The notes under the pieces were generated by a model. That model saw only the letters and a program-made list of their open reading frames with translations. It did no database searches and was not told the DNA's origin. A stretch of 27,707 nucleotides of DNA from contig CAZEVY010000071.1 of assembly GCA_964515555.1 (NCBI GenBank), positions 1 through 27,707 on the forward strand, given 5' to 3'. Of this stretch, positions 17,421-24,302 are shown in pieces. The position numbers and the translations under genes were made by a program. This DNA comes from CAZEVY01 sp964515555. GTDB lineage: Bacteria; Acidobacteriota; Terriglobia; Bryobacterales; Bryobacteraceae. Each line of letters starts with the position of its first letter. The first letter of the stretch is position 1.

Positions 17421-17430
17421 ATGATACACT
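17421..17430. promoter_or_regulatory. Overlapping divergent -10 boxes of nikR and efp
   Basis: On the minus strand TATCAT (17421-17426) ends 7 bases before the nikR ATG at 17413. On the plus strand TGA-TACACT (17422-17430) is an extended -10 for efp. The two share five bases, so the polymerases would compete for one site. Confidence 0.5.
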
Positions 17431-17481
17431 GTGAGAAACAACTCAGCCGGCGCGGTCCGGCGTCCCCAGTCGAAGTCAGGC

Positions 17482-17487
17482 AAGGAG
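17482..17487 (+). promoter_or_regulatory. Ribosome binding site of efp
   Basis: AAGGAG, 11 bases before ATG 17499. It decides the efp start and shows that this gene, unlike its divergent neighbour, uses a Shine-Dalgarno leader of about 60 bases. Confidence 0.7.
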
Positions 17488-17498
17488 TTCTTCCCCGA

Positions 17499-18056
17499 AT
17501 GATTCAGGCGACCCAAATGCGCCCCGGCATGGTCATCAAGTTCAACAACGAGCTGCACTCGGTGTTCAAGACCGAGCACCGCACGCCGGGCAATCTCCGA
17601 GGTTTCGTGCAGGCGAAGATGCGCCGTCTTTCGTCCGGCACCATGATCGAGCACCGTTTCTCGTCGGAAGACCGTGTCGAGCGCGTCTCGCTCGACGAGC
17701 ACGAGATGGAGTATCTCTACGACGACGGCGAATCGTATCACTTCATGAACGCCGAGACCTTCGAGCAGACGCACTTCACCAAGGACATCCTGGGCGACGT
17801 CGTCGAGTACCTGACGCCGAACATGCACGTCACCGTGTCGTTCCATGACGGCAAGCCGATCAGCGTGGAGCTGCCGCCTACGGTCGATCTCGTGGTCGTC
17901 GAGACCGAGCCGGGCATCAAGGGCGCGACCGTGTCGAACGTGACCAAGCCGGCGAAGCTGGAGTCGGGCCTGGTAGTGCAGGTGCCGCCCTTCATCAACC
18001 AGGGCGAGAAGATTCGCGTCTCGACCGCCGACGGGAGCTATCAGGAAAGGGCCTGA
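17499..18056 (+). CDS. efp: Elongation factor P
   Basis: A 185-residue translation factor that rescues ribosomes stalled at polyproline stretches. It has the full three-domain EF-P layout: the KOW-like N-terminal domain (MIQATQMRPGMVIKFNNELH), the OB domain starting near YLYDDGESYHFMNAETFEQ, and the C-terminal OB domain ending ETEPGIKGATVSNVTKPAKL ... INQGEKIRVST with the family signature. The domain I loop that reaches the peptidyl-transferase centre reads EHRTPGNLRGF: the tip position, Lys34 in E. coli, is Asn32 here, so neither the beta-lysyl nor the known arginine-rhamnosyl modification is expected at that residue. Arg34 lies two residues on. The 3' end overlaps convergent selA by 16 bases. 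Confidence 0.97.
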   Translation: MIQATQMRPGMVIKFNNELHSVFKTEHRTPGNLRGFVQAKMRRLSSGTMIEHRFSSEDRVERVSLDEHEMEYLYDDGESYHFMNAETFEQTHFTKDILGDVVEYLTPNMHVTVSFHDGKPISVELPPTVDLVVVETEPGIKGATVSNVTKPAKLESGLVVQVPPFINQGEKIRVSTADGSYQERA

Positions 18057-19327
18057 AGCCGGGCCGCGAGTGCGTCTTCCTCGCCGGCGAACACCGTCCG
18101 CAAATCCAACACCACCCGATCCTCTTCGATGCGCGCGATCACCGGAGGATCGCCCAGCCGCAGCGCACGCTCGGTCTCCACCGCGTCGCCCCGCAATGCG
18201 ATCAGCCAGGTCGCGAGCGACTGCTCGGGCGTCGACCCTCCGCCAATGACGGACCACCCTTCGATCACCTCGGCTGCGCGCGCCGGGAGGCGGACAACCA
18301 GACGTTCCGCACGCGCGCGGATCTCATCGGCGCTCGTGCGAATCATCGCCAGCGCGGGGACCTCGTCCCATCGCTCCAGCACGAGTGCGCGCAGCGTCGA
18401 CTCCAGCGCCTCGTAGATCTGCTTGCCGGCCCGCAGGGCCCGGAACATCGGGTTACGCCGCAGCCGCGCGACCACCTCGGCCCGGCCCGCGAGAATCCCC
18501 GCCTGCGGCCCGCCGAGCAGCTTATCGCCGCTGAACGACACCACGTCGACTCCGTCGTCGAGCGATTCGCGCACCAGCGGTTCGTCGACTCCGAAGGCTC
18601 GCAGGTCCACCACGCAGCCGCTGCCGAGATCCTCGTAGACCAGGACGCCGCGCTCGCGCGCCAGCGCGACGGTCTCGCGCCGCGTCGGCCGCTCGGTGAA
18701 TCCCGTGATCCGGAAGTTGCTCGGATGGACCAGCATGATCAGACGCGTCTGCTCGCCGATCGCCGCGCGGTAGTCGTCCGCGCGCGTGCGATTGGTTGTG
18801 CCGACCTCGCGGAGCGCCGCGCCCGAGCGCCGCATGATGTCCGGGATGCGGAAGCCGTCGCCGATCTCGATCAGCTCACCGCGCGAGACGATGGCCTCGC
18901 CCGGCGCCGCCAGCTCGTTCAGCGCCAGGTATACGGCGGCCGCGTTGTTGTTGACGGCGATCGCCGGCGCGCCCAGGAGGCGCTCGAAGAGCGCCGAGGC
19001 GTGAACGTCGCGCTTGCCGCGGCGTCCCGCGGCCAGGTCGTATTCGAGATTCGAGTAGCCGGCGATGGGCGTGGAGGCGGCCAGGGGCGCGCGGCCCAGG
19101 TTGGTGTGCAGGACGACGCCGGTCGCGTTGATGACGCGGCGCAGCGAGGGACGCTCGAGCGCCGCGAGCGACGCCCGAACGCGATCGTCGATGCTCGCGA
19201 CGTCCTCGCCGTGCCGCACGTCGTCGATCGCCTGCCGGACCGCGTCGCGAACCAGCGCGCGCGGATACCGTCCGCTCCAGCCGCCGAGCCGCTCCAGCAC
19301 TTCGTGGACTGACGGAAGTTGCCTCAT
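18041..19327 (-). CDS. selA: L-seryl-tRNA(Sec) selenium transferase SelA
   Basis: A 428-residue PLP enzyme that converts seryl-tRNA(Sec) to selenocysteinyl-tRNA(Sec) with selenophosphate. Family features run throughout: MRQLPSVHEVLERL, VINATGVVLHTNLGRAPL, YSNLEYDLAAGRRGKRD, VNNNAAAVYLAL, SRGELIEIGDGFRIPDIM, and the PLP lysine Lys269 in SFSGDKLLGGPQAGI. Slightly shorter than the E. coli enzyme. It begins 5 bases after the stop of the giant NHL gene, and the ribosome site (TGAGG) overlaps that stop, so it may be translated from the same mRNA. Its presence means the organism can probably make selenoproteins; selB, selC and selD are not in the window. Confidence 0.96.
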   Translation of the reverse strand: MRQLPSVHEVLERLGGWSGRYPRALVRDAVRQAIDDVRHGEDVASIDDRVRASLAALERPSLRRVINATGVVLHTNLGRAPLAASTPIAGYSNLEYDLAAGRRGKRDVHASALFERLLGAPAIAVNNNAAAVYLALNELAAPGEAIVSRGELIEIGDGFRIPDIMRRSGAALREVGTTNRTRADDYRAAIGEQTRLIMLVHPSNFRITGFTERPTRRETVALARERGVLVYEDLGSGCVVDLRAFGVDEPLVRESLDDGVDVVSFSGDKLLGGPQAGILAGRAEVVARLRRNPMFRALRAGKQIYEALESTLRALVLERWDEVPALAMIRTSADEIRARAERLVVRLPARAAEVIEGWSVIGGGSTPEQSLATWLIALRGDAVETERALRLGDPPVIARIEEDRVVLDLRTVFAGEEDALAARLQALS

Positions 19328-19331
19328 TGCC

Positions 19332-22300
19332 TCATCGCACCGCCATCGTCGCCGCGGGACTCCGCTGCGAGCCCGCGACCACCTCGACGCTCACCGCGTT
19401 GCCCGCGGTCACTCCCGCCGGCACCACGCAGTTGATCTGATAGAACGCCGCGAACCCCGGGGCGAGTCCCGCGAACTCGACCCGCGCGCTCACCCCGCCG
19501 ATCAGCACCTGCGGCAGTTCGCGCAGCGCCGCCAGCGGCGACGAGGGCGCCGCCGCTCCGTCGGCGACCGCCGGATTCACCGCGCCGAGGCCCGCCGCGT
19601 AGATCGTTAGCACGTCGCCGGCGACGGCCGGATTGCGCGCGTCGGCCAGCACGGTTCCGTTCGCTCGCACGCGGTAGATGTGCCCCTGCCGGCCGGAGGC
19701 GGCGAAGATCGCCGGCTGCGCCGGTCCCACGTCGAGTCCAATCGGACGGCTGTAGGTGTTCGCGCGCTGGACCAGTAGCTGGTGGCGCGTGTTGACGTTC
19801 AGCCCGCCGGGCACGATCGCGTTGATCTGTCCCGGACTCACGTAGAGCAGCGGCAGCGGGCGTCCTCCCATCACCAGCCGCGTCGAGCCGATCTGCGTTG
19901 GCAGCGGGAAAGCCGATGCCTGCGCGGTGGACTCCGAGAGCCTGTCACCGTAAATGGAAATCATGCCCCCGGGCGCGAGCGGCACGAATGACTGAGAGAC
20001 CGCGGCGCTGACCACTCCCGCCGCCTCGGCCACCGGCGCCTCCTGCCGCGCGCGGATGCCGACTTCGAGCGACTGCTCGCCGCGCAGCGCCAGCAGCGGA
20101 TTGACGGCCTCCACCTTCAGCGTCGTGTTGCTACCGCCGGCGCCGGCGCGAGACGGCCAGGTGCCCGCCCAGCGCCCGCCGCGCGTGGCCTGGAGGACGA
20201 CCGGTGGATCGCCGTTCGAGAAGCTCACGACCACCGCGCCGTTCTCGTGCGGGTCGCCGCAGTCGTCCACCACCTGCGCGTCGATCGGCACCGGCCAGCC
20301 CGCGGTGACCGCCTGCGCCGGGGCGAGCGAGGTCACGGCGGCCACCAGCCGCGTCGGCGTGCATCCGTTGGCCTGACGCGCGCCATCGCGCCCCGCCGCG
20401 GCGGCCGCGGGCGCAAGAACGATCTGCACCCGCACGCTGCGCACGCGACCGTCGGAGAACTGGAGACTCAGCGTGCCGCGATGCACTCCCGGCGCAAGCC
20501 CGGCGACGAACGGCTGCACGATCACCCGATTCGCGCGCGTGGGGTCCACCAGGGCGTCGCCGGGAAGGCTCACCAGCGTCGCGCCCGCCAGAGACGACGA
20601 CGAACGGTACGTCTTCGGCGCCTGCGCGATGTTGTAGACGAACACGTCCTGCGATCCGGGCGAAGCGCCGGCGCGTCCCGTGAACACCAGCTCGGCGGGC
20701 TCCACCATCGGGCCGGGATCGCTGCCCGCCGCCAGCACTTCCAGGAACACCGTGACGACCTGCGGCGAGTTGGCCGCCGTGGGCGCGGCGACGGTGACAA
20801 GTCCGTAGTACACGCCCGGCGCCAGGCCCGCCTGGTTGATGCGGACCGTCACGCTCGGAACCAGCGGCGATGCGGCGTCGCTCGCGCCCGCCGCGGGCGA
20901 GACGCTCAGCCAGCCGCCGCCCGCCAGCGTCGACGCCGAGGCTGTCCAGTTCACCACGCCGCGCCCGATGTTCAGCACCTCGAAGGTGCGCGGCGGCGCC
21001 ACGCCTCCCGCCGACACCGCCGTGAACGATAGGCCCGACTGCGAGAGCAGAATCGCGCGGTCGTTGTCGGAGATCGTCATGACGACAGCGACGGTCTTCT
21101 CGTCTCCGCCGCCGCGGACGGCGATGCGCGCGGTGTATGCGCCCGGTCCGAGCGCCGAAGGGTCGGCGGTGACTTCGAGCGTCACCGGACGGCCGGGCAG
21201 CGCCTGTCCCGATACCGGCGCCACTCGCAGCCAGGGGCCGCCGTTCGAGATCGCGACGGCCACCGTGAAAGCGAGCGCGCCGCCTCCGGTGTTGGAGACG
21301 ATCAGCGCGCGTGTGCGCGGCGCGGCGTTGCGCGGGAATTGAAACGAGAAGTTGTCCTTGTCGAGCTCCAGCCGCGGCGGGATGGCCGGGCCGACTTCGA
21401 ACGTCGCGGTAACAACACGCACATCCGGCGTCGCGAACGGAGTGCCGATGGCGATGGCCCCGGCGTAGGTTCCCGGCGCGAGGCCCGCGGGATCGGCCGT
21501 CACTTCGAGAAGCCGCGGTGTCTCGCCCGCGGCGGGAGTCACGCGCAGCCAGTTTCCGTCGGAAGCGGCGCCCAGGATAAACGGCGACCGCGGAATGCTG
21601 GCAGCCACCGCCACGGCCTGTGCGGGCGCCGGAGGTCCGCCGCTCGATCCGGCGAACGTGAGCGCCGTAGGGGCCGCCACTGCGGCGGGAAGCTGCGCCA
21701 GGATCGCGCGCAGCCGGTAGAAGCCGGAGTCGAGGAAAAGGAAATTCCCCAGCGCATCGAACGCCAGGCCGACCGGTCCGCGAAGCGAGGCGTCTACCGA
21801 CCGTCCGCCATCGCCGTTGTCGGAGTCGTCGAAATCGCCCGCGAGCCGAAAGATACGGCCGCCGGCGACGCCGTAGATCAGCGCCACATCCCCTATGTAG
21901 ACGTTTCCGAGCGAGTCCGTTGTCACCGACTCGGGAGCGAACAACTGCGAGGCAGCCGCCTGGGCGCCGTCGACCGGCACGCCTTGCACGCCGGTGCCGG
22001 CGAAGGTGCGGATCGTGCCGCCGGTGTCGATCACTCGCACGCGGCCGCTGGCGTCCGGCGGCGAGCCCCGGGGCGGTGTTCGTTCGGCGAAGTAGACGTT
22101 GCCCGCGAGGTCTACGGCCAGGCCGCCGGGAGCGCCGCCGGTCGGGTTGAGCGTGGCGTTTCGGGCGGCGCCGCCGTCGCCCGTCGATCCGCATTCGAGG
22201 TACTTGCCGGCATAGCGCGTGGCGCGCCCGTCCTGGCCGACGCGGAGGATGGCGCATTGCGCCGCATCGACGATGTACAGGCTGTTGAACCGGTCCAGGG

Positions 22301-23786
22301 CGAGGGCCGTCGGCGCGATGTCGAGCGTGGTCGCCAGCGAGCCGTCGGGCGGCTCGATCACGTTGCCGCCGCCGGCCACCGTAGTGATGATTCCGTTGGG
22401 AGTCACCCGGCGCACGCGGTTGTTCAGGCTGTCCGCGATGTAGAGATTGCCCTGGGCATCGGTCGCGATCCCGAGCGGATAGTTGAGCGTCGCGGCCGCG
22501 CCGGGCCCGCCGTCGCCCGAAAATCCCGCGGCGCCGGTTCCGGCGACGGTCGTGATGCGCCCATCGGCGCCGATGCGGCGGATGCGGTGGTTCTCGCTGT
22601 CGGAGATATAGGTGTTGCCCTGGCGGTCGGTGGCGAGGCCGAAGGGCGCGCCGAACGAGGCCGCCAGCGCCGGTCCGCCGTCGCCGGAAAACCGGAACTG
22701 GCCGTTGCCGCCGAACGTGGAGATGTCGCCGCGGTTGTCGACGCGCCGCACGCGCAGGTTGATGGAATCGGCGATGTAGATGCTGCCCGCGCCGTCGCCG
22801 GCCACGGCCAGTGGAACGTTCAGCCGCCCGCGATTGGCTGGGCCGCCGTCGCCCGCGAAGCCCCGGTCGTCGGTTCCGGCGAGCGTGCGGATGTTGCCGT
22901 CGGGCGTGATATGGCGCACCTTGCTGAAAAAGTCGCAGATGAACACGTTGCCCGCGCCGTCGGCCCACACGCCGGGCGGTCCGATGATTCCTGCGCGCAG
23001 GGCGGGGCCGCCGTCGCCGTCGGAGATGGCCTCGCCGCGCCCGGCGATGGTGGTGATGATCCCCTGCGGATTCACGCTGCGGACCCGATGATTCCTGGAG
23101 TCGGCGATCAGCAGGTTGCCGCGCGGATCGAGGAACAGGTGCCAGGGCTCGTTGAGCTGCGCCAGGGCCGCTTGCCCGCCGTCGCCGGAGAATCCGCGCG
23201 TGGTCCCCGCGAAGTTGTTGATGATCCCGTTGGTCGCGATGCGGCGGATGCGGTGCGCGGCGTTGTCGGAGACGTAGAGGTTGCCCGCGGCGTCGGCGGC
23301 CAGGCCGTAGAGCGTGTCGAAGGAGGCGCGCAGGGCCGGCCCGCCGTCGCCCTGCACGCGCTTCTCGCCGTCGCCCGCGTAGGTTTCGATGACGCCGTCG
23401 CGCGACACCCGCCGGATGCGGTAGTTGCCGCCGTCGGCGATGTAGAGATTGCCCGCGCCGTCGAGCGCCAGGGCGATGGGAAACGAAAGCGACGCGCGCG
23501 TGGCGGGTCCGCCGTCGCCCGAGTATCCGTCGATGCCGTTACCGGCGATTACCGTGAGGATTCCGTTGGCCGCGATCCGCACCACCTGGTGATTGGTCCG
23601 GTCGGCGACCAACACGTTGCCTTGCGGGTCGGTGATGACGTGGTAGATCTGGCTCAACTGCGCAGCGGTGGCGGGTCCGCCGTCGCCGCGAAACGTGTAG
23701 GAGCCTCCGGCGAGCGTGGTGACGACAAGCTGCGCGCACACGGGCAGCGCGGCGAGCGCTGCCAGGGTGAGCCGCGCGGTCCACAT
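19332..23786 (-). CDS. Giant secreted NHL-repeat protein with BACON-like domains and C-terminal TIGR03437 domain
   Basis: A 1484-residue exported protein (signal MWTARLTLAALAALPVCAQ). Residues ~20-690 hold about twelve NHL-type beta-propeller repeats of ~56 residues with the recurring core GDGGPA, ...GNLYIADSLNNRVRRV, ...GIITTVAG. This suggests two six-bladed propellers; NHL propellers bind protein or carbohydrate ligands. Residues ~700-1130 are three or four BACON-like Ig domains (GNWLRVTPAAG, GPWLRVAPVSG, GGWLSVSPAAG, each followed by GLAPGxYxG). Residues ~1250-1484 are the TIGR03437 domain (FVPLAPGGMISIYGD, YVSPGQINAIVPGG). No enzyme motif is seen. Probably a surface adhesion or recognition protein. 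TGC-TAGTCT ends 6 bases before the ATG. Confidence 0.88.
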   Translation of the reverse strand: MWTARLTLAALAALPVCAQLVVTTLAGGSYTFRGDGGPATAAQLSQIYHVITDPQGNVLVADRTNHQVVRIAANGILTVIAGNGIDGYSGDGGPATRASLSFPIALALDGAGNLYIADGGNYRIRRVSRDGVIETYAGDGEKRVQGDGGPALRASFDTLYGLAADAAGNLYVSDNAAHRIRRIATNGIINNFAGTTRGFSGDGGQAALAQLNEPWHLFLDPRGNLLIADSRNHRVRSVNPQGIITTIAGRGEAISDGDGGPALRAGIIGPPGVWADGAGNVFICDFFSKVRHITPDGNIRTLAGTDDRGFAGDGGPANRGRLNVPLAVAGDGAGSIYIADSINLRVRRVDNRGDISTFGGNGQFRFSGDGGPALAASFGAPFGLATDRQGNTYISDSENHRIRRIGADGRITTVAGTGAAGFSGDGGPGAAATLNYPLGIATDAQGNLYIADSLNNRVRRVTPNGIITTVAGGGNVIEPPDGSLATTLDIAPTALALDRFNSLYIVDAAQCAILRVGQDGRATRYAGKYLECGSTGDGGAARNATLNPTGGAPGGLAVDLAGNVYFAERTPPRGSPPDASGRVRVIDTGGTIRTFAGTGVQGVPVDGAQAAASQLFAPESVTTDSLGNVYIGDVALIYGVAGGRIFRLAGDFDDSDNGDGGRSVDASLRGPVGLAFDALGNFLFLDSGFYRLRAILAQLPAAVAAPTALTFAGSSGGPPAPAQAVAVAASIPRSPFILGAASDGNWLRVTPAAGETPRLLEVTADPAGLAPGTYAGAIAIGTPFATPDVRVVTATFEVGPAIPPRLELDKDNFSFQFPRNAAPRTRALIVSNTGGGALAFTVAVAISNGGPWLRVAPVSGQALPGRPVTLEVTADPSALGPGAYTARIAVRGGGDEKTVAVVMTISDNDRAILLSQSGLSFTAVSAGGVAPPRTFEVLNIGRGVVNWTASASTLAGGGWLSVSPAAGASDAASPLVPSVTVRINQAGLAPGVYYGLVTVAAPTAANSPQVVTVFLEVLAAGSDPGPMVEPAELVFTGRAGASPGSQDVFVYNIAQAPKTYRSSSSLAGATLVSLPGDALVDPTRANRVIVQPFVAGLAPGVHRGTLSLQFSDGRVRSVRVQIVLAPAAAAAGRDGARQANGCTPTRLVAAVTSLAPAQAVTAGWPVPIDAQVVDDCGDPHENGAVVVSFSNGDPPVVLQATRGGRWAGTWPSRAGAGGSNTTLKVEAVNPLLALRGEQSLEVGIRARQEAPVAEAAGVVSAAVSQSFVPLAPGGMISIYGDRLSESTAQASAFPLPTQIGSTRLVMGGRPLPLLYVSPGQINAIVPGGLNVNTRHQLLVQRANTYSRPIGLDVGPAQPAIFAASGRQGHIYRVRANGTVLADARNPAVAGDVLTIYAAGLGAVNPAVADGAAAPSSPLAALRELPQVLIGGVSARVEFAGLAPGFAAFYQINCVVPAGVTAGNAVSVEVVAGSQRSPAATMAVR

Positions 23787-23792
23787 AGGACC

Positions 23793-23801
23793 AGACTAGC
23801 A
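23793..23801 (-). promoter_or_regulatory. Extended -10 (TGCTAGTCT) of NHL gene
   Basis: TGN-TANNNT on the minus strand, ending 6 bases before the ATG at 23786; no ribosome site is present. Same design as the ThuA and epimerase gene promoters. Confidence 0.5.
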
Positions 23802-23823
23802 GCGGTTCGAGGGGCGACGGTGG

Positions 23824-24186
23824 TCAGATCGGCTCGGCGAAACGGTACCGCCGGAACAGTAGGGGCCGATGGACGCGCTCGCGAATCCGCTCGCGAATCT
23901 CGCGTTGAATGTCCCGATGGACCTCCCGCTGGATCTCGCGGCGGAGGCGGCCCGCACGGAAGCTGTCCCGGATGCGGTCGCGGAGCCGGTCGCGCACGGC
24001 GTGGTCGCGCTCGAAGCTGTATCTCCGGAAGACGGGGATGCGAATCGCAACGCGTCCGGGGTAGCGCCGAAAGATTCGGACCGACTCCCCGTCGACGAAG
24101 ACCTGGGGTTCTCCGGCTTCCGGCAGGGGGGCGGCTTCCAGCGGCCCGGTCGTCAGGGCGGCTGCGAGCACGAGTAAGGGCGTCAT
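23824..24186 (-). CDS. Small secreted Arg-rich helical protein of unknown function
   Basis: A 120-residue protein. A short signal-like N-terminus (MTPLLVLAAALTTGPLEAA) is followed by a small strand-rich part (~25-55). The strikingly charged helical stretch at ~60-108 is made of repeats such as RDRLRDRI, REIQREVHRDIQREIRERI and RERVHRP. Acidic and basic residues alternate at i, i+4 spacing, as expected of a long single alpha-helix or coiled coil. The tail RPLLFRRYRF echoes the earlier IFRRYPGR and PVFRRYSF. No known family was recognised. GGAGGT 4 bases before the ATG, plus the signal peptide, support it as a real gene. Divergent from the LptC/A gene; the NHL gene follows 37 bases downstream. 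Confidence 0.6.
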   Translation of the reverse strand: MTPLLVLAAALTTGPLEAAPLPEAGEPQVFVDGESVRIFRRYPGRVAIRIPVFRRYSFERDHAVRDRLRDRIRDSFRAGRLRREIQREVHRDIQREIRERIRERVHRPLLFRRYRFAEPI

Positions 24187-24286
24187 GGGCACCTCCAGTT
24201 CGCTATTAGACGAGGTAGGGGCGGATTCGTTAGTCGTCCCGGGCCAACCGTTTTGGCGGCTCGTCATAACCGACACGGCCCTTGGA

Positions 24287-24299
24287 GTACCCTGGGTAC
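24287..24299. promoter_or_regulatory. Perfect 13-base palindrome at lptC/A start, overlapping a -10-like box
   Basis: GTACCC-T-GGGTAC, 3 bases before the ATG. It contains TACCCT (24288-24293), a -10-like hexamer 9 bases before the ATG and identical to the one of the ThuA gene. The palindrome would cover the transcription start and could be an operator. Confidence 0.4.
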
Positions 24300-24302
24300 A
24301 GA

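Noticed and set aside
20131..22968. A 945-codon frame on the minus strand, offset from the NHL gene
   Set aside because: Arg-rich out-of-frame reading of the same gene, without a start signal or domains.
21690..23730. Regular repeats that could be taken for a CRISPR array
   Set aside because: The unit is ~168 bases, in frame, and encodes NHL blades; there are no short identical repeats with unique spacers.
21339..24209. A 956-codon open frame on the plus strand opposite the NHL gene
   Set aside because: Low-complexity shadow of the NHL repeats; the minus strand has the signal peptide and clear repeat and TIGR03437 domains.
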